The position numbers and the translations under genes were made by a program. Source: Candidatus Contendibacter sp. (GTDB lineage: Bacteria > Pseudomonadota > Gammaproteobacteria > Competibacterales > Competibacteraceae). Taken from it: DNA of 64,000 nucleotides. The DNA is taken from the NCBI GenBank assembly GCA_029624765.1, contig JARSSO010000030.1, positions 1-64,000 of the forward strand, written 5' to 3'. Below are positions 30,539 to 38,302 of this stretch, one piece after another (position 1 is the first letter of the stretch; each line of letters starts with the position of its first letter). The notes beneath the pieces are model-generated. The model did no database searches. It worked only from the letters and a program-made list of their open reading frames with translations, and was not told the origin of the DNA.

Positions 30539-31765
30539 ATGACAATACATAAATCGGCCATCGGTTTGGTCGTCCCCTCCCTCGAACAAGGCGGCGGAGT
30601 GCCTTCGGTCGCTGAATTCATTTGCCAGACGATAGAACGATCCAGCACTCTTGAATACCGACTGATTTCCCTATCCTCATCGGCGCGGGACGAAATCAGT
30701 GTGGGGCTGACTCAACCCGCCAGTTGGTTACGCGGGGTGCGTACTGATCGCGGGGTCTGGCGAGGCCACCCGTTCAGTCAGGTGGGCGCCTTCGCCTCCG
30801 AGTTGGAATTTCAACGCTACCAGCCCCGCCGTGCGCTGACCGCATTGTTGGCAGACTGCGATCTCATTCAAGTAGTTTGTGGCTCGCCCGCTTGGGCGTG
30901 GTCGGTGTGCGGGCTGGGCAAACCGGTGGCGGTGCAATGTGCTACCCGCGCCGTCGTCGAGCGTCGTCGCCGCGATGCCACGACGCAGGGCTTCAAAGCC
31001 GCGTGGCGGCGCGGGATGAACCGATTCACGGATCGCCTGGACCGCAAAGCTCTGCAAACCGTGGACGCGATTCAGGTCGAAAATCCCTGGATGCTGGACT
31101 ACGCACGGGAAGTCAACATGGGGCGCGACGCCCTCATCCGCTACGCGCCACCCGGCGTCGATGCCGAGCGATTCCGACCCGCCACCAACCGTGAGCTTCA
31201 ACGCGATCCCTATATCCTCTGTGTCGGCCGACTGGATGACCCGCGCAAGAACATCGAACTGTTGCTGGAGGCTTATGCTTATTTGCCGGCCGCATTGAAA
31301 AAGACCGCCCGCTTGGTGCTTGCGGGTTCGGCGGGGCCAGGGCTGGCTTTTTGGGCGCGGGTTAAAGAGTTTGGGCTTGCCGGTCGGGTGGAATTTATCC
31401 CTTTCCCAGATCCTGAAGCCTTGCTTCGTCTGTATCAGGCGGCAGCGGTGTTTGCGCTGAGTTCGGACGAAGAGGGCTTGGGTGTGGTGATCCTGGAGGC
31501 GATGGCCTGCGCGATCCCAGTGGTTTCCACCCGCAGCGGTGGGCCGGACGGGATTATTACCGAGGGTCAGGATGGATTTCTGGTGGGTCTGGAGGATGCT
31601 AAAGCGCTGGCGGATCGACTGGCCCGCTTGCTTTCCGATGAGGCGCTAAACCGGCGTATGGGCCAAGCGGCGCGGGAAACGATTCTGCAAAGATATGAAA
31701 CCGGCGTGACTGGGCAAGCGTTCCTGGATGTCTACGATGAGTTGCTGTCGCGCCATCGGCGCTGA
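30539..31765 (+). CDS. Glycosyltransferase family 4 protein
   Basis: The 408-residue GT-B transferase has the N-domain motif GLVVPSLEQGGGVPSVAEF and a GT4 C-domain: ILCVGRLDDPRKNIELLLEAY, VLAGSAGPG, and the EX7E pair in SSDEEGLGVVILEAMACAIPVV. It starts 55 bases after the methyltransferase, on the GC-rich side of the cassette boundary. Confidence 0.9.
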   Translation: MTIHKSAIGLVVPSLEQGGGVPSVAEFICQTIERSSTLEYRLISLSSSARDEISVGLTQPASWLRGVRTDRGVWRGHPFSQVGAFASELEFQRYQPRRALTALLADCDLIQVVCGSPAWAWSVCGLGKPVAVQCATRAVVERRRRDATTQGFKAAWRRGMNRFTDRLDRKALQTVDAIQVENPWMLDYAREVNMGRDALIRYAPPGVDAERFRPATNRELQRDPYILCVGRLDDPRKNIELLLEAYAYLPAALKKTARLVLAGSAGPGLAFWARVKEFGLAGRVEFIPFPDPEALLRLYQAAAVFALSSDEEGLGVVILEAMACAIPVVSTRSGGPDGIITEGQDGFLVGLEDAKALADRLARLLSDEALNRRMGQAARETILQRYETGVTGQAFLDVYDELLSRHRR

Positions 31766-31826
31766 ACCGTCCGGGTAGGTCGACCCTGTGAGCCGAACGA
31801 TTGCGCTATAGAACAGGGATTTGCTG

Positions 31827-33713
31827 ATGTGCGGCATAGCCGGTTTTATGATTACGCCAAATGTGGCAGAAACTGCGGCACCGGAAGCGGTCCAGCGGAT
31901 GATCGCCCGCATGGCGACCCGCGGCCCCGATGCCGAAGGTCTCTGGTCGAGTGAGGGCATCGCCCTCGGCCATCGCCGCTTGGCCATTCTCGATCTGGAT
32001 GCCCGATCCAATCAACCGATGGTGTCCGGCGACGGTCGCTACGTCGTCGTCTTCAACGGCGAAATCTACAACTTCCGCGAGTTGCGCCGGGACCTGGAAG
32101 CGGACGGCGCCAGCTTTCGCACCACCTCCGATACCGAAGTCTTGCTGGAGCTTTACGCCCGCGACGGCGCGCGGATGCTGCCTCGTCTGCGCGGGATGTT
32201 CGCCTTCGCCATCTGGGATACGACGGCCCGCGAACTGTTCCTGGCCCGTGATCCCTACGGCATCAAGCCGCTCTATTACGCGCAAACCGCGCGCGGTCTG
32301 ATGTTCGCCTCCCAGGTCAAGGCGTTGCTGGCCTCGGGCTGGGTCGCGCCGACGCTGGAGCCGGCCGGGCTGGCGGGCTTCTATCTCTGGGGCAGCGTGC
32401 CGGAACCCTGGACGCTGTACCGCGACGTGTTCGCCCTGCCCGCCGGCCACTGGCTGCGAGTGCGCGCCGATATGAAGATGGCTGAACCCGTCTGCTGGCA
32501 CGACCTCCGTGTTCACTGGCAGGAGCAAGTCAGCCCCTCACCCCAACCCTCTCCCGCCAGCGGGCGAGGGAGTCAGCCGTTGCAGGAACAGGTGCGCCAG
32601 GCGATGCTCGATGCCGTGCGCGCGCACCTGGTGGCGGATGTACCGGTGAGCGTCTTTCTCTCCGGCGGCATTGACTCAGGTACAGTCGCCGGTCTGGCCG
32701 CCGAACTGGGCGCGCGGGTCGAGGGTATCACCATCGGTTTCGAAGAGTTCGCTGGCCGACCCGACGATGAAGTGCCCGTGGCCCGGGCCATCGCCGCCCA
32801 CTATGGGTTGCCGCACCACGTGCGCCCGGTGACCCGCGCCGAATTCGCCCAGGACCTCCCGCGCATTCTCGAAGCCATGGACCAGCCGTCCGTTGATGGT
32901 GTCAACACCTGGTTCGCCAGCAAAGCGGCGGCGGAACGCGGCTACAAGGTGGTGTTGTCGGGAGTGGGCGGGGATGAACTGTTCTGCGGTTATCCCTCGT
33001 TTCGACAGATTCCACGGCTGGCGCGGCTGGCGCGGGCGGTCGCGGCCCTTCCCGGCGCTCGCGCCTTGTTGAAAGCACCCTGCGCCTGGCTCGCCCAGCG
33101 CCGGTCGCAGCCGAAGTTCGCCGCCATCCCCGAATTCATGGATTCCCTGGAAGGCGGATATTTCCTGCGCCGCGCCCTGTTCCTGCCCGCCGAACTGCTG
33201 GCCCTGATGGGCGAGGAACTGGCGCGAGAAGGCCTGGCGCGGCTGGGGGGAACGCCGCCCGGCATGACGCCGGCCCAGGCCCGCGATGGCGCCGCCGCCG
33301 TCGGGCTGCTGGAATCGGTCCATTACCTGCGCAACCAGTTATTGCGCGACAGCGACTGGGCCAGCATGGGCCACTCGCTGGAATTGCGCACGCCGCTGGT
33401 GGATGCGAAACTGCTGGAAACCCTGGGACCATCTGTGTCCCACTTCGCCGGCGGCGCGGGCAAGGCGATGCTGGCGCGGTCGCCGGCCCGGCCGCTGCCG
33501 GACGCGGTCATCCAGCGCCCCAAGACCGGCTTCGGCTTGCCGATGGCGGCCTGGCTGGCCGACGCCGCGAACCTGGGCGCCGGGTCCGGCTCGCCCTGGC
33601 TGGCCACGCCGGGAACGCCCTGGGCGCGGCGCTGGGCGCGAATCCTCATTGCCGGCGGGGTAGGTGATTGGAAAACAACGAATGGAAGATCTGACCATCG
33701 GGCATCCAGGTAA
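31827..33713 (+). CDS. Asparagine synthase (glutamine-hydrolysing) family protein, copy 1
   Basis: The 628-residue protein has an N-terminal class II glutaminase domain (catalytic Cys2 in MCGIAGFM, plus RGPDAEG and FNGEIYN) and a synthetase domain with the PP-loop SGGIDSG near residue 278 and GVGGDELFCGYP. Such enzymes in glycan loci are thought to amidate uronic acids or related acceptors rather than make free asparagine; that is inference. Start 31827 puts the nucleophile at position 2. Two oddities: a palindromic repeat is inserted in frame (32531-32577), and the last 22 residues after ARRWARIL are probably not native, because the same 3' sequence recurs 723 bases downstream. Confidence 0.9.
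   Translation: MCGIAGFMITPNVAETAAPEAVQRMIARMATRGPDAEGLWSSEGIALGHRRLAILDLDARSNQPMVSGDGRYVVVFNGEIYNFRELRRDLEADGASFRTTSDTEVLLELYARDGARMLPRLRGMFAFAIWDTTARELFLARDPYGIKPLYYAQTARGLMFASQVKALLASGWVAPTLEPAGLAGFYLWGSVPEPWTLYRDVFALPAGHWLRVRADMKMAEPVCWHDLRVHWQEQVSPSPQPSPASGRGSQPLQEQVRQAMLDAVRAHLVADVPVSVFLSGGIDSGTVAGLAAELGARVEGITIGFEEFAGRPDDEVPVARAIAAHYGLPHHVRPVTRAEFAQDLPRILEAMDQPSVDGVNTWFASKAAAERGYKVVLSGVGGDELFCGYPSFRQIPRLARLARAVAALPGARALLKAPCAWLAQRRSQPKFAAIPEFMDSLEGGYFLRRALFLPAELLALMGEELAREGLARLGGTPPGMTPAQARDGAAAVGLLESVHYLRNQLLRDSDWASMGHSLELRTPLVDAKLLETLGPSVSHFAGGAGKAMLARSPARPLPDAVIQRPKTGFGLPMAAWLADAANLGAGSGSPWLATPGTPWARRWARILIAGGVGDWKTTNGRSDHRASR
32531..32577. repeat. In-frame palindromic repeat inside asnB copy 1
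   Basis: The stretch has the form CCCTCTCCCGC, short loop, CGGGCGAGGG, preceded by CTCACCCCAAC. It adds about 15 residues (SPSPQPSPASGRGSQ) between the glutaminase and synthetase domains and leaves the frame open. Confidence 0.75.
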
Positions 33714-33829
33714 CGCGGATCTACGTGTATTCCACACTCTCGGCTCAATCAGGCAAAGTACGGGCGGGCCATCCGATACGTGGGAACGGTTATTGCGTAA
33801 GGCGGTGCAACTCATGAACAAGGCTTGCC

Positions 33830-34012
33830 ATGCTGATTTATCTGGATACCTACTGTTTTAACCGCCCTTTCGATGATCAAAGCCAGACGCGCATCCGCTT
33901 TAAAACTGAAGCCAAGCTGGAACTACAGCAACAGGTTCGTCAGAAAAAAGTGGGTGTGGTGTTACCGCCTGGCGATGCGCTCGCCAAGCTGGAGTGCTGG
34001 TATGAAGACTGA
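33830..34012 (+). pseudogene. Truncated PIN-domain toxin-like fragment
   Basis: The 60-codon frame begins MLIYLDTYCFNRPFDDQ, the N-terminus of a group of PIN-domain proteins whose first acidic residue is the Asp of YLDT. A full PIN domain needs about 130 residues and three more acidic positions; the reading ends at KLECWYED, so it is a fragment. It overlaps the following small gene. Alternatively it could be a free-standing short protein, which I consider less likely. Confidence 0.55.
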
Positions 34013-34205
34013 AGCTGAGATTCGGCAAGCAGGCATGAACGCCCTGATTCAGGCGCTCGGTACAGTGGAGGCCGAACGGTTTGTCGCTGCTTTGACCCGT
34101 GATCGATTTGATTATACCGAGTGGCGAAAAACCGGCCTGCCGGATTTGGATATTGACCTGTTGAGCGCTCAGGCTGCACGGTACTCTCATACCTTGGATC
34201 ATTAG
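34002..34205 (+). CDS. Small conserved-type protein, putative partner of PIN toxin
   Basis: The 67-residue frame (MKTEAEIRQAGMNALIQALG, then RFDYTEWRKTGLPDLDIDLLSAQ) looks like small helical proteins encoded next to PIN-domain genes, where an antitoxin-like role has been proposed. It overlaps the end of the PIN fragment. I see no DNA-binding motif. If the PIN gene is dead, this may be an orphan remnant. Confidence 0.5.
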   Translation: MKTEAEIRQAGMNALIQALGTVEAERFVAALTRDRFDYTEWRKTGLPDLDIDLLSAQAARYSHTLDH

Positions 34206-34211
34206 CCGACC

Positions 34212-34369
34212 AAGCGACTGCCGGAAGCAGTCATCCAGCGTCCCAAGACCGGCTTCGGCTTGCCGATGGCCGCCTGGCTGGCCAACGCCGCGAACCCGGA
34301 CGCCGGGTCCAGCTTGCCACTGCTGGCTGGGTCGGGAACGCCCTGGGCGCGGCGCTGGGCGCGAATCCT
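34212..34369 (+). pseudogene. Duplicated 3' end of asparagine synthase gene
   Basis: This stretch is collinear with 33489-33646 of asnB copy 1 at a constant offset of 723 bases. By eye there are 16 differences over the 152 bases 34218-34369 and no gap. It would encode LPEAVIQRPKTGFGLPMAAW through WARRWARIL. It has no start codon and no preceding domain. It is either the displaced original tail of the upstream gene or the remains of a second paralogue. Confidence 0.85.
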
Positions 34370-34464
34370 TGTTACGCAGATGTCCCCATGCGGGGCGATG
34401 AGCTTGCGTTAGCTGGCGAGAAGTGCTCATATCGTGCATGATTGATGCGCATAAGGAGACTGTT

Positions 34465-34878
34465 ATGCCGAACCTTGCCGAAACGTCCCTCCCCCCACCC
34501 GTCCTGGCTCCAAACTTTGCGGCGTTGATGGAATTTCTTCGGGAACCCAACCTGGGGCTGGCGGTGATTTCGCCGGGTCGCTTTGTCCGCCTGGCCGGGA
34601 TCGATCTCCAAACCTTGGCGGCCCAGGCCCATGTCCATCGGAATACCCTCGCCCGATCACCGGCGTCCGAAACGGTGCAGCGTTTTCTGCGCGAAGCCCT
34701 CCGGGTTATTCGGGCCGCGACCGACATTTCGGGCGATGTCAACCGCGCGCTGTTTTGGTATCGCAATGAGCCGTTAGCGCCCTTTGGCTACCAGACCGCT
34801 GAAATGTTGGTGTCCGGGGGGCGGACGGAGGATGTCCTGCGCTATGTGATGTCCCTCGAAGCGGGGGCAGCGGGATGA
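34465..34878 (+). CDS. ParS/Xre/MbcA-type antitoxin (DUF2384)
   Basis: The 137-residue protein has a helical N-domain (LQTLAAQAHVHRNTL, likely DNA-binding) and the C-terminal toxin-binding block VNRALFWYRNEPLAPFGYQTAEMLVSGGRTEDVLRYV, characteristic of antitoxins paired with RES toxins. AAGGAG precedes ATG 34465, deciding the start. Its stop overlaps the toxin start as ATGA. Confidence 0.88.
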   Translation: MPNLAETSLPPPVLAPNFAALMEFLREPNLGLAVISPGRFVRLAGIDLQTLAAQAHVHRNTLARSPASETVQRFLREALRVIRAATDISGDVNRALFWYRNEPLAPFGYQTAEMLVSGGRTEDVLRYVMSLEAGAAG

Positions 34879-35393
34879 TCTTCACCCGCTTGCGGGGCGT
34901 CACGGCTTACCGGATGCATCAGCCGGTTTGGGCGACCCGGCCCACCAGTGGCACCGGCGCGGGACGCCATGGCGGCCGGGCTAACCGGCCGGGAGTGGAT
35001 GCGCTGTACTTGGCGTTGGATGAACCCACGGCCATCGCGGAGTATCGGCAACTATCGGGCTTGTTGCCGCCTGGCACACTGGTGGCCTATACCCTGTCGG
35101 TAGCGACGGTAGTGGATTTTACCGGGGGCTACACCGCATCCTGGCCGCCTCTGTGGCAGGAATTCTATTGTGATTGGCGTAAGCTCTGGTTCGATGAACG
35201 GATCGAACCGCCGAGTTGGGTACTGGGCGATGAGGTGATCGCGGCTGGCGCAAGCGGAATTTTATTTGATTCGGTCCTGAATCCGGGAGGTCGAAACCTG
35301 GTGTTATTTACCAATGGTCTGGATGCGGCCGACAGGATCGAAGTCTTTGATCCGGGTAGCTTTCTACCCAAGAATCAAGACTCCTGGAAGTAG
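34875..35393 (+). CDS. RES domain toxin
   Basis: RES toxins degrade or modify NAD+ and halt growth when their antitoxin is lost. The 172-residue protein shows the fold elements: early Arg (FTRLRGVTAYRM), GGRANRPGVDALYLALDEPTAIAEY, which holds the Tyr and Glu positions expected in the active site, and GASGILFDSVLNPGGRNLVLF. It is coupled to the antitoxin by a four-base overlap. The module sits between asnB copy 1 and the next glycosyltransferase. Confidence 0.87.
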   Translation: MIFTRLRGVTAYRMHQPVWATRPTSGTGAGRHGGRANRPGVDALYLALDEPTAIAEYRQLSGLLPPGTLVAYTLSVATVVDFTGGYTASWPPLWQEFYCDWRKLWFDERIEPPSWVLGDEVIAAGASGILFDSVLNPGGRNLVLFTNGLDAADRIEVFDPGSFLPKNQDSWK

Positions 35394-35401
35394 AACGGGA
35401 T

Positions 35402-36568
35402 ATGACGAAGCCTGTACGCACGGTGCAGATCGTGCCGGCAATTGCCGAAGAAGCCAGCGGTCCCTCATATTCGGTCGTGCGCTTGTGCGAAGCGTTGCGC
35501 GCGCAAGGGCAGGAAGTCACCCTGGCGGCGCTGGATTGGGCGCCGCTGCCCTCGCCGCCACCATTTCTGAAAACCTTTCCGCTGGGGCTGGGTCCCCGCC
35601 GGCTGGGGCGGTCGCCGGCGATGAAACGGTGGCTGGGGGAAATGTGTCGTGGCGGTCAGGTGGATATTCTGCACAATCATGGTATGTGGCAAATGAACGC
35701 CGTATATCCCGCATGGGCAGTAAGAAAAAGCGGCGTCAATCTGATTTATTCGCCACGTGGCACTTTTTCGGAATGGGCGATGCGGCATGGATCCAAAGCC
35801 AAAAAATTATTCTGGCCATTGCTGCAACACCCCGCGCTTCAGTCTACTACTGGCTTTCACGCTACGGCGGAATCCGAATATGACGATATTCGACGCTTGC
35901 AGTTTCGACAACCGGTTGCCATCATCCCTAATGGTATCGATATTCCTGGCCTACTAGAAAAAAAGGTTATGGAATTCCAAACCTTACTTTTCCTCGGCCG
36001 GATTCATCGAGTAAAAGGGCTTGATCTATTGCTTTCAGCCTGGGGAGCAGTGCAGAAACAGTTTCCTCACTGGCGGTTGGTGATCGCTGGAAGTGATGAC
36101 GGCTATCATGGCAGCTCGGGTTATCTTACCGAGATAAAAGCTCTATCAATAAAATTGAAACTGGAGCGGGTGATATTCTCTGGCCCACTGTTTGGCCAAG
36201 CTAAACAGCAAGCCTACCGGGACGCCGATCTTTATGTGCTCCCATCTAGGTCAGAAAATTTCGGTGTAACGGTTGCCGAATCCCTAGCCTTGGCCACCCC
36301 CGCCATCGTTTCCAAGGGGGCGCCATGGAGCGGACTCGAACGTCATGCCGCTGGCTGGTGGATTGAGATCGGCATTGATCCGCTGGTGGCCTGTCTGGAA
36401 AAGGCGCTGTCGTGTTCACCCGCCCAGTTGGCGGAAATGGGTTGGCGGGGACGGCGCTGGATGGAAACGGAGTTTTCCTGGGCGCAGGTCGGCAAGCAAA
36501 TGGCGGAGACCTATCGCTGGCTGTGCGACCGATCACGGTCCGTGCCGCCTTGGGTGAGACTTAATTGA
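35402..36568 (+). CDS. Glycosyltransferase family 4 protein
   Basis: The 388-residue GT-B enzyme has VQIVPAIAEEASGPSYSV at the start, HNHGMWQMNAVYPAWA, a FLGRIHRVKGLDLLL strand and the EX7E motif in PSRSENFGVTVAESLALATP. Base composition varies inside the gene: the middle third (about 35,690-36,290) is visibly more AT-rich than both ends, suggesting mosaic origin. It starts eight bases after the RES toxin gene. Confidence 0.9.
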   Translation: MTKPVRTVQIVPAIAEEASGPSYSVVRLCEALRAQGQEVTLAALDWAPLPSPPPFLKTFPLGLGPRRLGRSPAMKRWLGEMCRGGQVDILHNHGMWQMNAVYPAWAVRKSGVNLIYSPRGTFSEWAMRHGSKAKKLFWPLLQHPALQSTTGFHATAESEYDDIRRLQFRQPVAIIPNGIDIPGLLEKKVMEFQTLLFLGRIHRVKGLDLLLSAWGAVQKQFPHWRLVIAGSDDGYHGSSGYLTEIKALSIKLKLERVIFSGPLFGQAKQQAYRDADLYVLPSRSENFGVTVAESLALATPAIVSKGAPWSGLERHAAGWWIEIGIDPLVACLEKALSCSPAQLAEMGWRGRRWMETEFSWAQVGKQMAETYRWLCDRSRSVPPWVRLN

Positions 36569-36625
36569 GGTGGATGCTTAAGACACCTTGGAAACGTCGT
36601 GTTTAGAGCTTGATGGAGACCAATA

Positions 36626-37411
36626 ATGCGGCACCCTATCTCTTCCTATAATCCTTTCTTCCATGCACCGCGTTTTGCTTTTGGCTATGAACACCTACAG
36701 GATGATACGCGTATACTTGATTTCGGTTGTCATGACGCTGCGTTCGGTCGTGAGCTATTGAACTATCGTAGAGTTCAATATTACGGTGTTGATAAGAACC
36801 GCGAGGCGATCGCGAGAGCACCGGAAGGGTTAGTTGTCAAAGAACTCGAGTTTCCGCTCCCATTCCCGGATGGTGATTTCGATGCTGTCATGATATTCGA
36901 GGTCCTAGAACACATTGCCGACCAAGATCGAGTACTGCGAGAGCTTTTTCGGGTTATGAAGCCCGGTGGAATGCTACTGGTCTCGGCGCCCCGAAGGCAC
37001 ATTTTTACGTTTTTAGACTTGGCAAACTTCAAATTCATGTTCCCTGCTTTGCACCGGATCTACTATACGCTGACGCGATCAAAAAAGGCTTGGCAGGAAA
37101 GATATGAGTCCAATCCAAATGGTTTGGTGGGGGACATCGAGAAAGAGAAACTGTGGCACCAGCATTTCCGAGATACCGAGATGCGTGACCTACTCGAACG
37201 TAATGGATTTTGCATCAAAGAAATGGATGGTGCTGGATTGTTCAGCCAAGTTATGACGTTCGTTGGATACATATTTCACCTTCAATTCCTCTTTCCACAA
37301 GGCTTGCGGGACTGGGACAACAAGACATTTCATTATGCTACACTGCTTTGTGCTGCCTATAAGCCAGCCGGTTCGGTTGACAACGCGTCGATGGGCGGAC
37401 CCCGGTTCTAG
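36626..37411 (+). CDS. Class I SAM-dependent methyltransferase
   Basis: The 261-residue protein has motif I in TRILDFGCHDAAFGREL, an acidic YGVDKN turn, MIFEVLEHIADQDRVL and MKPGGMLLVSAPRRH. This is a Methyltransf_11/23-like enzyme, probably acting on a sugar or lipid carrier in the glycan pathway. The C-terminus has a hydrophobic stretch (VMTFVGYIFHLQFLF) that may contact the membrane. Confidence 0.85.
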   Translation: MRHPISSYNPFFHAPRFAFGYEHLQDDTRILDFGCHDAAFGRELLNYRRVQYYGVDKNREAIARAPEGLVVKELEFPLPFPDGDFDAVMIFEVLEHIADQDRVLRELFRVMKPGGMLLVSAPRRHIFTFLDLANFKFMFPALHRIYYTLTRSKKAWQERYESNPNGLVGDIEKEKLWHQHFRDTEMRDLLERNGFCIKEMDGAGLFSQVMTFVGYIFHLQFLFPQGLRDWDNKTFHYATLLCAAYKPAGSVDNASMGGPRF

Positions 37412-37415
37412 TCGA

Positions 37416-37505
37416 ATGCACATTGAGCACTTATTGGTGCGAAATGGTTTTCGCGTCCAATGGTCGGACAACAGCCATCTGTTGGCGCTGCATCCCGTGA
37501 CATGA
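37416..37505 (+). CDS. Possible 29-residue small protein
   Basis: A short frame (MHIEHLLVRNGFRVQWSDNS, then HLLALHPVT) fills the gap between the methyltransferase and aldo/keto reductase genes; its TGA overlaps the reductase ATG as ATGA. It may be a leader frame that couples translation, or the remains of a larger gene. No family is recognised. Confidence 0.25.
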   Translation: MHIEHLLVRNGFRVQWSDNSHLLALHPVT

Positions 37506-38302
37506 ATCAGGTCGTCATTGAACACACCGATATTCAGGTATCGCGGATTGCCTTTGGCACCGGCTCCCTGCATCATCTGTTCGGCAAACGGCAGCGTCAA
37601 CGTCTTCTGGAAACGGCCGCTTCGGTGGGCATCACCCACTTCGACACCGCTCCCTATTACGGGTTTGGCCTAGCGGAGACCGATCTCGGCGCTTTCCTGC
37701 ACGGTCGCCGCACGGCTTTCACGATCACGTCCAAGGTCGGTCTTTATCCGCCTGGCGGCGCTTCCCGAAGCAGTTTCGCGGTATGGAGCCGCAAGACGCT
37801 GGGCAAGGTTTACCCTGCCATGGTGGAACCGCGGATTGATTGGCGCGTTGGACGTGCCGCCACGAGCCTGAACGCCAGCCTGCGACGGTTGAAGACCGAC
37901 TATATTGATTTTCTGTTGCTGCACGAACCGGATATCGGCAGGGTGAATTCGGATGAATTCCTGAACTGGCTGGAACGGGAAAAGCGTCATGGCAAAATCC
38001 GATGCTGGGGTCTGGCGGGCTTGCCGGAGTTGCTGGAACGCTGGCTTGCGGTAAACCATCCCCTGACCCAGGTTCTGCAAACCAGGGACAGTCTGGATCG
38101 TCATGAGGCTGATGTTATCTTGCGGCATGGACGACAACTGCAATGGACCTACGGCTATCTATCGTCCCGGCGGGACGCTACCCAAACGGAGTCCGCCAGT
38201 ACCCTGATTCGCCAGGCGCTGGTTAGAAATCCACAGGGTTCGATTTTGATTTCGACTCGCCGGCCAGAACGGCTCAACCGGCTTGTGGAACTCTCCGAAT
38301 GA
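37502..38302 (+). CDS. Aldo/keto reductase
   Basis: The protein (266 residues from ATG 37502) has the TIM-barrel reductase pattern: GTGSLHHLFGKR, FDTAPYYGFGLAE (catalytic Asp and Tyr), TITSKVGLYPPGG (catalytic Lys), DYIDFLLLHEPD (catalytic His) and IRCWGLAG. It reduces an aldehyde or keto-sugar with NAD(P)H. The gene is followed by the GMC oxidoreductase with an ATGA overlap, so the two probably act on the same intermediate. An upstream in-frame start at 37460 adds 14 non-conserved residues. Confidence 0.87.
   Translation: MNQVVIEHTDIQVSRIAFGTGSLHHLFGKRQRQRLLETAASVGITHFDTAPYYGFGLAETDLGAFLHGRRTAFTITSKVGLYPPGGASRSSFAVWSRKTLGKVYPAMVEPRIDWRVGRAATSLNASLRRLKTDYIDFLLLHEPDIGRVNSDEFLNWLEREKRHGKIRCWGLAGLPELLERWLAVNHPLTQVLQTRDSLDRHEADVILRHGRQLQWTYGYLSSRRDATQTESASTLIRQALVRNPQGSILISTRRPERLNRLVELSE

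Noticed and set aside
37460..37501. Upstream in-frame start for the aldo/keto reductase
   Set aside because: The extra 14 residues show no conserved sequence, and ATG 37502 starts just before the first strand.
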